Shown: positions 25,833-33,351 of the stretch, piece after piece
How positions within the stretch are numbered: the stretch's first letter is position 1
Layout: the number at the start of each line of letters is the position of its first letter
Assembly: GCA_964461815.1 (NCBI GenBank)
Contig: CAYWVF010000011.1
Coordinates: 11,239 to 75,238 of the forward strand
DNA from: JAAZBA01 sp964461815
GTDB taxonomy: Bacteria; Bacillota; Clostridia; Oscillospirales; QAMX01
Direction of reading: 5' to 3'
Length of the DNA stretch: 64,000 nucleotides
The notes under the pieces: generated by a model
What the model saw: only the letters and a program-made list of their open reading frames with translations
What the model was told of the DNA's origin: nothing
The model's database searches: none
Made by a program: the position numbers and the translations under genes

Positions 25833-26947
25833 TTTTCCAGTGAGTCGTAATACTCTGCTATGAGCAGGTCTACCATCATACCGTAGCTTTTTGTACCGCT
25901 TTCCTGACTTAGTGATTTTAAATATGTATCATTTATCTTCTCGCCTGCGTCCTGCATCACGCCCTCATACTTCTCTATATTTTCATTCAGCTGTATGAGG
26001 TCGATCCTGAGCTTGTCGCCTACCTGAGCCTGTATCTCATTTGCCGACGCTCTGTCTGCGCTGTACAATGCATTTATGCAATACCTGTATGCCATAAAAT
26101 ATGCCGAGTATTTCGCACGTCTGTCCGGATTTTCTCTACATGCAAGATACGCTATAAAATTCGCCTCATCCTCAGGTGCGATCCCCGATCTGTGCGCCAT
26201 CTCATGTGCCATATGGAACATTATGCCCGGCGCCGGAGTGTCGGGATTTACTATTGCTTCGCCTGTAAACGGTATATATATTCCCGCGATTCCGAACCTT
26301 GCCATGAGCTTCCATGCATTGAGCGACTTTACCGGAGCGTATGAGCTTCCCAGAAATGCATATTGCTCGGAAATCTCCTTGATGCCCTCTACCGTGCGCT
26401 CTGCCATCGTTTCAAAGCTTCCGTATCTAGTATAACCGTTCTCATCTCTCGGAATATACTCCGAATACTCATTCGCCTTTTCAAGCATTTCCATCGTCAC
26501 AGTCTTCAGCTCCTCAACAGAGCTCGGTCTTACATTCAACTCCATTTTCGATGACAGCGGTGTGCAGAAATAGTTCGAGCCGAACACTGCCATAAACAGA
26601 AATACACCGAATGATGTAAACACGGCTATATTTGATATTATCCTCACGATACGTGCTGCGACCGCACCGTTAGTAACCATCTTGAATATCGTCGCCGCCA
26701 AATAGATACCGAACACGGTCAGGATCACGATCACGAGCACCTCTGCGACCGTAAACGGTATATAGGAGCATGTACCTGACAAAAACAATGCTATTATCTT
26801 TGTCACCTCAGAGTAATTGTCTGCCAACTGAGAGTTTTTCATAAACATAACATATGTCAAAGCATAGGCTGCAATAAGTATTGCAGTCAATACGAATCTC
26901 ACTATTGTTCCCGACAGTAAAAAGGTCGTTTCAGGACTCTTTCGCAA
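25829..26947 (-). CDS. DUF3810-type membrane protein with HExxH motif
   Basis: 372 residues. Three membrane segments occur in the first 125 residues (about 14-36, 66-90, 104-124). The outer domain has M-F-H-M-A-H-E-M-A-H-R-S-G with H248-E-x-x-H252, a zinc-peptidase-like signature, and D-E-A-N-F-I-A-Y-L. These match my memory of DUF3810. Function is not proved. It is the first gene of a pair with the ribosome-protection GTPase (4-base overlap), possibly an accidental pairing. Confidence 0.75.
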   Translation of the reverse strand: MRKSPETTFLLSGTIVRFVLTAILIAAYALTYVMFMKNSQLADNYSEVTKIIALFLSGTCSYIPFTVAEVLVIVILTVFGIYLAATIFKMVTNGAVAARIVRIISNIAVFTSFGVFLFMAVFGSNYFCTPLSSKMELNVRPSSVEELKTVTMEMLEKANEYSEYIPRDENGYTRYGSFETMAERTVEGIKEISEQYAFLGSSYAPVKSLNAWKLMARFGIAGIYIPFTGEAIVNPDTPAPGIMFHMAHEMAHRSGIAPEDEANFIAYLACRENPDRRAKYSAYFMAYRYCINALYSADRASANEIQAQVGDKLRIDLIQLNENIEKYEGVMQDAGEKINDTYLKSLSQESGTKSYGMMVDLLIAEYYDSLEK

Positions 26948-27060
26948 TTTGTCTCACTCCAAATCGAATAAAGTAAATTTATGTAATTATTATATCATAC
27001 AGTATACAGTTTTGCAAACTATTATGTGTTTTTAAATTTTGTTGCTGAGTTTTTCAAAAC

Positions 27061-27090
27061 GGGAGAAAACGAGAGAAAACAGGAGAAAAT
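27061..27090. repeat. Three tandem 10-base units
   Basis: Three consecutive units of pattern N-R-GAGAAAA-Y, period 10, in the 294-base region between the HExxH gene and rplM. The purpose is not known; it may be a low-complexity stretch. Confidence 0.6.
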
Positions 27091-27131
27091 CAAAGCTTTA
27101 AAAAAACAAATTAATTTTTTTGAAAAAGTAC

Positions 27132-27160
27132 TTGACAAATGTCTCGGTTTGTGATATAAA
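27132..27160 (+). promoter_or_regulatory. Promoter of rplM-rpsI
   Basis: TTGACA (27132-27137), 17 bases, TATAAA (27155-27160). A short hairpin AGCCG-N6-CGGCT follows at about 27174-27190, in the place where L13 leader RNAs occur. Whether it is such a leader was not tested. Confidence 0.85.
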
Positions 27161-27241
27161 TATATAGCGTTGAGCCGTGTTTTGCGGCTTATTATCATGT
27201 TTTATTTTAAATTTTTCACATACACTATCGGAGGGAACAGA

Positions 27242-27673
27242 ATGTCAACATTTATGGCAAAAAACGAGACAATGCAGCGTTCCTGGTATATCCTCGACGC
27301 AGCAGGCAAGCCTCTCGGAAGAACAGCTGCTACAGCAGCTCATCTGCTTCGCGGCAAGCACAAGGCTGAGTTCACACCCAATGCTGACTGTGGTGATTTC
27401 GTAATCATCATCAATACAGATAAGGCTATACTCACAGGCAAAAAGATGGAGCAGAAATATTATCGCACACATTCCGGCTACGTCGGAGGTCTCAAGGAGA
27501 CAAAGTATCGCCTTCTTATGGAAACAAAGTCCGATTTTGCAATGAAGCTCGCAGTTCGCGGTATGCTTCCTTCAAATCACCTCGGAAGAACAGATCTCAA
27601 GAGACTCAAGGTATTCAAGGGCAGCGAGCATTGCCATGCTGCACAGAAGCCCGAAGCTTGGACATTAGGCTAA
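27242..27673 (+). CDS. rplM: Ribosomal protein L13
   Basis: 143 residues from ATG 27242, chosen by the GGAGGG ribosome site and the normal L13 length. An upstream frame start at 27170 is not likely. Recognisable parts: W-Y-I-L-D-A-A-G-K-P-L-G-R, A-A-H-L-L-R-G-K-H-K, A-V-R-G-M-L-P-S-N-H-L-G-R. A 50S subunit assembly protein. Cotranscribed with rpsI, 16 bases downstream. Confidence 0.98.
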   Translation: MSTFMAKNETMQRSWYILDAAGKPLGRTAATAAHLLRGKHKAEFTPNADCGDFVIIINTDKAILTGKKMEQKYYRTHSGYVGGLKETKYRLLMETKSDFAMKLAVRGMLPSNHLGRTDLKRLKVFKGSEHCHAAQKPEAWTLG

Positions 27674-27689
27674 TAGGAGGATTTTGAGA

Positions 27690-28094
27690 ATGTATAAGAG
27701 TAAGAAATTATATTTCTACGGCACAGGCCGCAGAAAGAGCTCCGTTGCCAGAGTTAGAGTATATCCGAACGGAACAGGCAAGATCACGATCAACAACAGA
27801 GATATCGAAAATTACTTCGGTCTCGAAACATTGAAGCTCATCGTTCGTCAGCCGCTGGTCACAACAGATACAGTCGGTAAGTTTGACCTTGATGTTAAGG
27901 TTATGGGCGGCGGCTTTACAGGTCAGGCCGGTGCTATCCGTCACGGTCTTTCCAGAGCACTTCTTCAGGTAAACGAAGAGTACAGACCTCTTCTGAAGAA
28001 AGCTGGCTTCCTTACACGTGACCCGAGAATGAAGGAACGCAAAAAGTACGGTCTCAAAGCTGCACGTCGTGCTCCTCAGTTCAGCAAACGTTAA
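27690..28094 (+). CDS. rpsI: Ribosomal protein S9
   Basis: 134 residues. It starts Y-F-Y-G-T-G-R-R-K-S-S-V-A-R near residue 8 and ends in S-K-R, the C-terminal tail that reaches the P-site tRNA. ATG 27690 is preceded by TAGGAGG. A TTG two codons earlier is possible but unlikely. Second gene of the rplM operon, then a terminator. Confidence 0.98.
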   Translation: MYKSKKLYFYGTGRRKSSVARVRVYPNGTGKITINNRDIENYFGLETLKLIVRQPLVTTDTVGKFDLDVKVMGGGFTGQAGAIRHGLSRALLQVNEEYRPLLKKAGFLTRDPRMKERKKYGLKAARRAPQFSKR

Positions 28095-28115
28095 CTTGTG
28101 TCTATACAAGACGTC

Positions 28116-28155
28116 AAAGCCTTGGAATCTGCTTGATTTCAAGGCTTTTCTTTTT
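28116..28155 (+). terminator. Terminator of rplM-rpsI
   Basis: AAAGCCTTG pairs with CAAGGCTTT (28116-28124 with 28140-28148) and a CTTTTTT run follows. Confidence 0.9.
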
Positions 28156-28292
28156 TGCAGTCATAAAATCATTATTTCAAAAGAATTATTGCAATAAATC
28201 TTTACTTTTTCTTAATCGGTAATATGATATAATTGAAATTCAGTAAGCACTTCACGAATCACTCCGTATTTTTTCAAGAAAGGAATCAAAAA

Positions 28293-29147
28293 ATGGAGAA
28301 CAATAAGCATCGAAAAAACAGTCCGCTTCTTTGGCTGATATGGCTTTTGGAGGGTATCGTCGTCGGCTTCGGCGCTATATTGCCCGGAGTCAGCGGAGGC
28401 ACACTTTGCGCTGCATTCGGAATGTATCGTCCGCTGATAGAAACCGTATCCGATTTAAAGGTCGGGCTTAAAAAGCACGGTTTGATGCTTCTGATCTTTC
28501 TTATCGGGGTCATAGTGGGCTTTGTCGGATTGTCAAGTGTTGCAGCTCTGTTTTTCGGAAAGAATACGATGCTTGTAACATGTCTGTTCATCGGCTTCAT
28601 TGTAGGCACGTTCCCCGAGCTGTGGCATGATGCCGGAAAGGATGGCAGAAACCGTGCATCCTACATTGCGTTGGCAGTAGGCTTTGCGGCAATGCTCATC
28701 ATCCTTTTTGCATTCAAGTCACATTTTTCCGTAACGATCGCACCCGGTATAGCTGCATATCTCCTCTGTGGCTTCTTATGGGGACTCGGCATCATAGTCC
28801 CGGGACTCAGCTCGTCATCACTGATGCTTTTCTTCGGATTATATCAGCCTATGCTCGAGGGCATAGCTAAGATCGATATGCTCGTCTTGCTTCCCATGTC
28901 CGTGGGTATCGTCGTGTGCGTACTTGTTCTGTCAAAGGCAGTCAATACCGCCTATAAAAAGTACTATTCTGCCGTATCGCACTGTGTGCTCGGTATCGTA
29001 GCTGCTACAGCTGTGATGATACTTCCGTCATACAACGGCTCTGTTGCAGATACCGTGCTGAACATCGTTTTGATCCTCATAGGTGCTGTGATATCATACA
29101 CCTTAACACGCATTTGCGACAGGATAAAGGAAAAAACAGATATTTGA
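28293..29147 (+). CDS. DUF368 membrane protein (PopT-type undecaprenyl phosphate translocase)
   Basis: 284 residues from ATG 28293 (AAGGAAT upstream; an earlier frame start at 28233 lacks a site). Family motif G-A-I-L-P-G-V-S-G-G-T near residues 30-40 and W-G-L-G-I-I-V-P-G-L-S-S-S near 178. About eight membrane segments. DUF368 proteins are now known to recycle undecaprenyl phosphate, the lipid carrier for cell-wall building, across the membrane. Single gene with a clear terminator. Confidence 0.92.
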   Translation: MENNKHRKNSPLLWLIWLLEGIVVGFGAILPGVSGGTLCAAFGMYRPLIETVSDLKVGLKKHGLMLLIFLIGVIVGFVGLSSVAALFFGKNTMLVTCLFIGFIVGTFPELWHDAGKDGRNRASYIALAVGFAAMLIILFAFKSHFSVTIAPGIAAYLLCGFLWGLGIIVPGLSSSSLMLFFGLYQPMLEGIAKIDMLVLLPMSVGIVVCVLVLSKAVNTAYKKYYSAVSHCVLGIVAATAVMILPSYNGSVADTVLNIVLILIGAVISYTLTRICDRIKEKTDI

Positions 29148-29158
29148 CACATAGAAAC

Positions 29159-29192
29159 GCCGTCCGACAAGATGTTCGGACGGCTTGTATTT
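29159..29192 (+). terminator. Terminator of the DUF368 gene
   Basis: Nine-base stem GCCGTCCGA/TCGGACGGC (29159-29167 with 29176-29184) then TTGTATTT. It belongs to the same hairpin family as 4904 and 33276. Confidence 0.8.
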
Positions 29193-29297
29193 CTGTCTCA
29201 CATTTTACTCTTCATTTGCACATTATATTGACAAAAATAACGTTCTATGCTAAAATAGTACAAAATTATTACAATAATACAGGAACAGGTAAATATC

Positions 29298-30167
29298 ATG
29301 TCTCTTTCAAACCCAAGTGTGCTCCGTGATATCATCGATCGCTACGGCTTTGAATTTACAAAGTCGCTCGGTCAGAATTTTCTCATAGATAATAATGTAG
29401 TCGAAAACCTCGTTATGCTCACCGGAGCAGACAAGGACACCTCTGTTCTTGAGGTCGGTCCCGGTATCGGTACTATGACCGTTCGTCTCGCTGAAATATG
29501 TGGTGAGCTTACCGCCGTTGAGATCGACAAATCACTCATTCCCATACTCTCCGAAACGTTGTCACCGTATCCAAACGCACGTATTATAAACGGTGATATT
29601 ATGAAGACAGATATAAATGCGATCTGCGACTCTTTTACAAAGAAAAGGATCGTCGCATGTGCCAATCTTCCCTACTATATCACGACTCCCGTCATTGCTC
29701 TGCTTCTCGAATCCTGTAGATTTGACATGCTAAGCATAATGATACAAAAGGAGGTAGGTGACAGGCTTGCTTCTAAGCCGGGAAAAAGTGAATACGGAGC
29801 ATTCACGGTATTTGTAAATACATATGCCGAGGTCGAGCTGGCATTCAAGATCCCGTCAAGCTGCTTCATGCCAAAGCCAAAGGTAGACTCGGTAGCATTG
29901 AAGCTCAATATGCGAAAGGATCCTCTCGTTCCTGCCGATAAGCGTGAGTTTTTCTTCAAGGTAGTAAAAGCCGCATTTGCACAGCGCAGAAAAACGCTTG
30001 TAAACTCCCTTGCAGCCTCCTTCGGTGACAAGATCCCCAAGTCCGATATTTCACAGATGATCGTCGAGTGCGGTTTTAACGAAAAAATACGCGGTGAGGT
30101 TCTTGATATACCGGAATTCTACGCTTTATCCGAAAAAATATTCGATTATCTTGAAAATAACACTTGA
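29298..30167 (+). CDS. rsmA: 16S rRNA dimethyladenosine transferase RsmA (KsgA)
   Basis: 289 residues. L-G-Q-N-F-L-I-D-N near residue 24, SAM loop V-L-E-V-G-P-G-I-G-T, then A-N-L-P-Y-Y-I-T-T-P, the N-L-P-Y catalytic motif. F-A-Q-R-R-K-T-L-V-N-S-L near the end is the rRNA-binding region. It dimethylates two adjacent adenosines in helix 45 of 16S rRNA, a late assembly check. The stop overlaps the -35 box of the next promoter. Confidence 0.98.
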   Translation: MSLSNPSVLRDIIDRYGFEFTKSLGQNFLIDNNVVENLVMLTGADKDTSVLEVGPGIGTMTVRLAEICGELTAVEIDKSLIPILSETLSPYPNARIINGDIMKTDINAICDSFTKKRIVACANLPYYITTPVIALLLESCRFDMLSIMIQKEVGDRLASKPGKSEYGAFTVFVNTYAEVELAFKIPSSCFMPKPKVDSVALKLNMRKDPLVPADKREFFFKVVKAAFAQRRKTLVNSLAASFGDKIPKSDISQMIVECGFNEKIRGEVLDIPEFYALSEKIFDYLENNT

Positions 30168-30192
30168 CATACGGTATTAAATATGTTATTAT
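30164..30192 (+). promoter_or_regulatory. Promoter of infC-rpmI-rplT
   Basis: TTGACA (30164-30169), exactly 17 bases, TATTAT (30187-30192). It overlaps the rsmA stop codon. Confidence 0.88.
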
Positions 30193-30204
30193 ATTCTAGG
30201 TAAA

Positions 30205-30340
30205 AGAAGATGCACTATAGTTGCATCTCACCCTCAGCTTCAGCAAAGGGGTTGACATAAATTTAGAATAAATGACCTTGATTGTTTGTCAGGTTATATT
30301 TTGTGTCAACGAAACGGCTGAAAATGCCGTTTTTATTTTA
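30205..30340 (+). promoter_or_regulatory. L20-type autoregulatory leader with terminator
   Basis: A 5-prime hairpin (AGATGCA/TGCATCT at about 30208-30228), a long-range stem GTTGACA/TGTCAAC (30251-30257 with 30304-30310), an inner stem around ATGACCTTGA and TCAGGTTAT, then a terminator AACGGC/GCCGTT (30313-30318 with 30326-30331) with a T run. This architecture before infC-rpmI-rplT fits the Firmicutes L20 leader, in which free L20 causes early termination. Confidence 0.85.
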
Positions 30341-30358
30341 TTTTGGAGGTGTTTTAGC

Positions 30359-30895
30359 ATTAATAACGTCAAGCATCAAATTAACGAGGAAATTAGAGAC
30401 AAGGAAGTCCGTTTAATAGGTGTAGATGGTTCCCAGATGGGTATAGTATCAGGAGCAACTGCTCTTCAGGAAGCTATGTCGCGCGGACTTGATCTCGTTA
30501 AAATCGCGCCGCAGGCCGAACCGCCTGTCTGCCGTATCATGGATTACGGTAAGTTCAAGTTTGAGCAGGCAAAGCGTGAGCGTGAAGCCAAAAAGAATCA
30601 GAAAACAGTCGATATCAAGGAATTGCAGCTTAGCGTCGGCATCGGCGCGCACGACTATAATTTCAAGCTTGGTCACGCGAAGCGGTTTCTGTCCGATGGA
30701 GACAAGGTAAAGGTTTCTATTCGCTTCCGTGGTCGTGAAATGGCTCATACCGCTCTCGGTCAAGAGCTTCTGTTGAAATTTGCCGATGAGTGCAGTGAAT
30801 TTGCGATTATCGAAAAAGCCCCCAAACTGGAAGGCCGTCAGATGCTGCTGTTTTTAGCGCCAAGACCAGCCTCACCCGCACCTAAAAAGAATTAA
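30359..30895 (+). CDS. infC: Translation initiation factor IF-3, AUU start
   Basis: 178 residues. No ATG, GTG or TTG is placed at the beginning of the IF-3 fold. ATT at 30359 lies 8 bases after a GGAGGT site (30345-30350) and gives (M)-I-N-N-V-K-H-Q-I-N-E, the normal IF-3 N-terminus, where a start at 30272 would add 29 foreign residues. IF-3 inhibits initiation at AUU, so such a start implies autoregulation. Conserved parts: V-R-L-I-G-V-D-G, P-P-V-C-R-I-M-D-Y-G-K-F, and R-F-R-G-R-E. Followed 13 bases later by rpmI. Confidence 0.96.
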   Translation: MNNVKHQINEEIRDKEVRLIGVDGSQMGIVSGATALQEAMSRGLDLVKIAPQAEPPVCRIMDYGKFKFEQAKREREAKKNQKTVDIKELQLSVGIGAHDYNFKLGHAKRFLSDGDKVKVSIRFRGREMAHTALGQELLLKFADECSEFAIIEKAPKLEGRQMLLFLAPRPASPAPKKN

Positions 30896-30908
30896 AGGAG
30901 TTAATACT

Positions 30909-31106
30909 ATGCCAAAGATCAAGACACACGGCGGCGCTGCTAAGCGTTTTACGTTGACAAAAACAGGTAAAGTAAAGCACATGCAGCAGAACAGACGTCA
31001 TAAACTCACAACAAAGACAACAAAGCGCAAGAGAGGTCTCAGAACAAGCGCATACGCATCCCCCGCTGTAGCAGCAAACATCAAGAAAATGATACCGTAC
31101 GCATAA
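30909..31106 (+). CDS. rpmI: Ribosomal protein L35
   Basis: 65 residues, normal for L35. P-K-I-K-T-H-G-G-A-A-K-R-F at the start and R-R-H-K-L-T-T-K-T-T-K-R-K-R in the middle. AAAGGAG ribosome site. Middle gene of the infC operon. Confidence 0.98.
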   Translation: MPKIKTHGGAAKRFTLTKTGKVKHMQQNRRHKLTTKTTKRKRGLRTSAYASPAVAANIKKMIPYA

Positions 31107-31141
31107 GAAATTATTGCGCAATGTAATGGAGGATTATTAGA

Positions 31142-31495
31142 ATGGCTAGAGTAAAAGGCGCAATGATGACGCGCAAGAGAAGAAAGAAGATATTAAAGCT
31201 TGCTAAGGGTTATTTCGGCTCTAAGTCCAAGCTCTTTAAAACTGCCAATCAGGCTGTCATGAAGTCCCTCAAGTACGCTTATGTAGGTCGTAGACTTAAG
31301 AAGCGTGATTTCAGACGCCTTTGGATCACAAGAATTTCCGCTCAGTGCAAGATGAATGGTATCAACTATTCTCGTTTTATGAACGGACTCAAGAAAGCCG
31401 GCATCACAATGAACAGAAAGATGCTCGCTGAGATCGCAGTAAGCGATAAGGCTGCTTTCGCTTCCCTCGTTGAGAAGGCAAAGGCTGCATTATAA
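31142..31495 (+). CDS. rplT: Ribosomal protein L20
   Basis: 117 residues. It begins M-A-R-V-K-G-A-M-M-T-R-K-R-R-K-K and holds R-R-L-K-K-R-D-F-R-R-L-W-I-T-R-I. It binds 23S rRNA early in assembly and represses its own operon through the leader. GGAGG ahead of ATG. A terminator follows. Confidence 0.98.
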   Translation: MARVKGAMMTRKRRKKILKLAKGYFGSKSKLFKTANQAVMKSLKYAYVGRRLKKRDFRRLWITRISAQCKMNGINYSRFMNGLKKAGITMNRKMLAEIAVSDKAAFASLVEKAKAAL

Positions 31496-31505
31496 TGTCC
31501 TTTTT

Positions 31506-31537
31506 ACAGCCCAAAAATTTTTTGGGCTGTTTTTATT
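31506..31537 (+). terminator. Terminator of infC-rpmI-rplT
   Basis: ACAGCCCAAAAA pairs with TTTTTGGGCTGT, then TTTTATT. Located 10 bases after the rplT stop. Confidence 0.92.
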
Positions 31538-31555
31538 ATATTTTGGAGGCTTTTT

Positions 31556-32326
31556 ATGTGTAATACGTACAATATTTCGTCCGTAGCAGCAACTGTAGCA
31601 TCTATGCTCGATGTTAGTGCACCTGTGTACGCTTCTCCGGCTTACGCTCCGATCGCCAAAAAAAAGGTTGATCGTGTGCTCTTATATAATCCTGACGCAA
31701 TCGCACTCTGGATATACGAAAAGTATTCCGACTTATTTGCACAAGCCGATGAACGCGCTCAGGTAAAAATTCATGCACGCTCTGTTATGCCCTCAGTTAC
31801 ACCTGTTTGCTTTGCTACCATGTACACCGGCGCTATGCCGTCTGTTCATGGTATTCAGAAATATGAGAAGCCTGTCATAAGCATTGAGACACTTTTCGAT
31901 ACACTTATCGAAGCAGGTAAAAAGCCTGCGATCATCTCCTACGGTGACAGCAGCATTTCAAAAATATTCCTCGGTCGTAATATGGATTACTACATTGCAG
32001 ACAAAATGGACGGTATAAATGAGCTTGCATTAAAGCTAATGGCAGAGGATAAATATGATCTCATCACACTTTACAACGGCAATTATGACAGCATGATGCA
32101 TAAAAATGGGCCCGAATCCGATATTTCACTGAACGCACTGCGCCATAACATCAGTACCTATGCTGCGCTTTATGAGCAGGCGAAGAAGGTATGGAGCGGC
32201 AAAAAATGGGCACTCGGCTTCTGCCCCGATCATGGCTGTCACCAGATAGACGAGGGCAGCGGCTCTCATGGTCTCGACATGGAAGAAGATATGAATGTCA
32301 TCCATATGTGGAGCTTTGGCGAATGA
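31556..32326 (+). CDS. Small alkaline-phosphatase-superfamily (NPP-like) protein
   Basis: 256 residues, no signal peptide. P-S-V-T-P-V-C-F-A-T-M-Y-T-G near residues 80-93 and S-V-H-G-I resemble the nucleophile Thr region of nucleotide pyrophosphatase/phosphodiesterases. P-D-H-G-C-H and G-S-H-G near the end are metal ligands. It is short (NPPs have 400 or more residues) and lacks the inserted domain. The first 35 residues are not family-like. It lies 25 bases after the rplT terminator, with TTTTGGAGG as the ribosome site. Substrate unknown, perhaps a phosphodiester or phospholipid head group. Confidence 0.75.
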   Translation: MCNTYNISSVAATVASMLDVSAPVYASPAYAPIAKKKVDRVLLYNPDAIALWIYEKYSDLFAQADERAQVKIHARSVMPSVTPVCFATMYTGAMPSVHGIQKYEKPVISIETLFDTLIEAGKKPAIISYGDSSISKIFLGRNMDYYIADKMDGINELALKLMAEDKYDLITLYNGNYDSMMHKNGPESDISLNALRHNISTYAALYEQAKKVWSGKKWALGFCPDHGCHQIDEGSGSHGLDMEEDMNVIHMWSFGE

Positions 32327-32390
32327 TCTATCATGCCATATAGTCTGATAGCTACTACACAAATTACATATCGGTGTTCGTAAAACAGTT

Positions 32391-32430
32391 GAGCCATCGT
32401 ATGGTCATGACCATACGATGGCTCATTTAT
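32391..32430. terminator. Terminator hairpin, near-perfect palindrome
   Basis: A 16-bp perfect stem (32391-32406 with 32409-32424) with a 2-base loop, then ATTTAT on the plus side. Weak T run, but the stem is strong and placed between two converging genes. Confidence 0.75.
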
Positions 32431-32549
32431 GCTCTTTAAGCTTTCTGATAATGAGTGACTTATCGATACCGAAATTTTACGGCTATGTTCACGCTAAGTG
32501 CTTTTTTATGTGACAAGCGATATGCTTCTTTGCTGTCATCGAGCAAGGA

Positions 32550-33200
32550 CTATTTTATCGCTTTTATCGTATATGTCGCGCCCCAGCTGCCAAGCACCTC
32601 AACAGATGAAAAACCGGCTTCAAGCAGTGCTTCCGTTTCATGCTTCACAGTGAGCGGTGTATCATAATGATAAAAATCATCATCGGTAATACCCTGCTCT
32701 GCTTTCAAGGCGATCAAGCTTTGACGGTAAGACAATTCTTCATCGTCAGTCATTGAAAAATAATCCGTCAATATAAAATACCCATCAGCCTTCAGCGAAG
32801 TATGCAGCTTAGAGTACAGCGGTATTTTTTCACTCTTTGTAAAATGATGCAGGCTTTCAACCGATACAGCAGCATCAAAAGTGTTCTTCTCAAAGGGTAC
32901 GTCAAAATACGATCCCAAAATCAATATGATGTCTTTATCCACAAATTTCTTTTTCAATGCAGACAACATCCCCTTCGACAGATCGACCCCCGTAACCTTT
33001 GCGGATGGATTTTGCAAATAGTACTCTTCAAGCTCCAATCCTGTACCGCAGCCCAGATCCAGTACACGACAGCTTTCCTCGGTAGGCAGGCACTTCGCAG
33101 TAAAGAGATAAAACTCGTTTGCCGACTCGATGTTTGTCCTCATATGTTTGTCATACATATCTAATCTGTTTTCAAAAAATTCGTCCATTTTTTCAAGCAT
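32550..33200 (-). CDS. Class I SAM-dependent methyltransferase
   Basis: 216 residues. Motif I V-L-D-L-G-C-G-T-G-L-E near residue 46, G-V-D-L-S, and F-D-A-A-V-S-V-E-S-L-H-H-F near 110, the ubiE-like pattern. The C-terminal part includes F-S-S-V-E-V-L-G-S-W-G-A-T-Y. A small-molecule methyltransferase of unknown substrate. It stands alone, with AAGGAGG in its leader and convergent to the plus-strand gene at 31556. Confidence 0.88.
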   Translation of the reverse strand: MLEKMDEFFENRLDMYDKHMRTNIESANEFYLFTAKCLPTEESCRVLDLGCGTGLELEEYYLQNPSAKVTGVDLSKGMLSALKKKFVDKDIILILGSYFDVPFEKNTFDAAVSVESLHHFTKSEKIPLYSKLHTSLKADGYFILTDYFSMTDDEELSYRQSLIALKAEQGITDDDFYHYDTPLTVKHETEALLEAGFSSVEVLGSWGATYTIKAIK

Positions 33201-33263
33201 AACATTGCCTCCTTGAAGCTTTCAGACAAATAAATTATATATAAAAATGTAAAAATTTCTAAT

Positions 33264-33303
33264 GTCCAAGCAAAAGCCGCCCGAACGTTTTTATTCGGAC
33301 GGT
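33264..33303 (-). terminator. Terminator of the secreted lipase-like gene
   Basis: Leftward, CCGTCCGAA... pairs with ...TTCGGGCGG (33294-33303 with 33276-33285), then CTTTTG. The same core occurs in the hairpins at 4904 and 29159. Confidence 0.75.
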
Positions 33304-33351
33304 CTTTAATATTGATCTACACTATTTTGTCTGCCTACAACCGCAAGCAGT

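Noticed and set aside
27170..27241. N-terminal extension of L13
   Set aside because: The stretch is the leader of the transcript. ATG 27242 has the ribosome site and gives the normal length.
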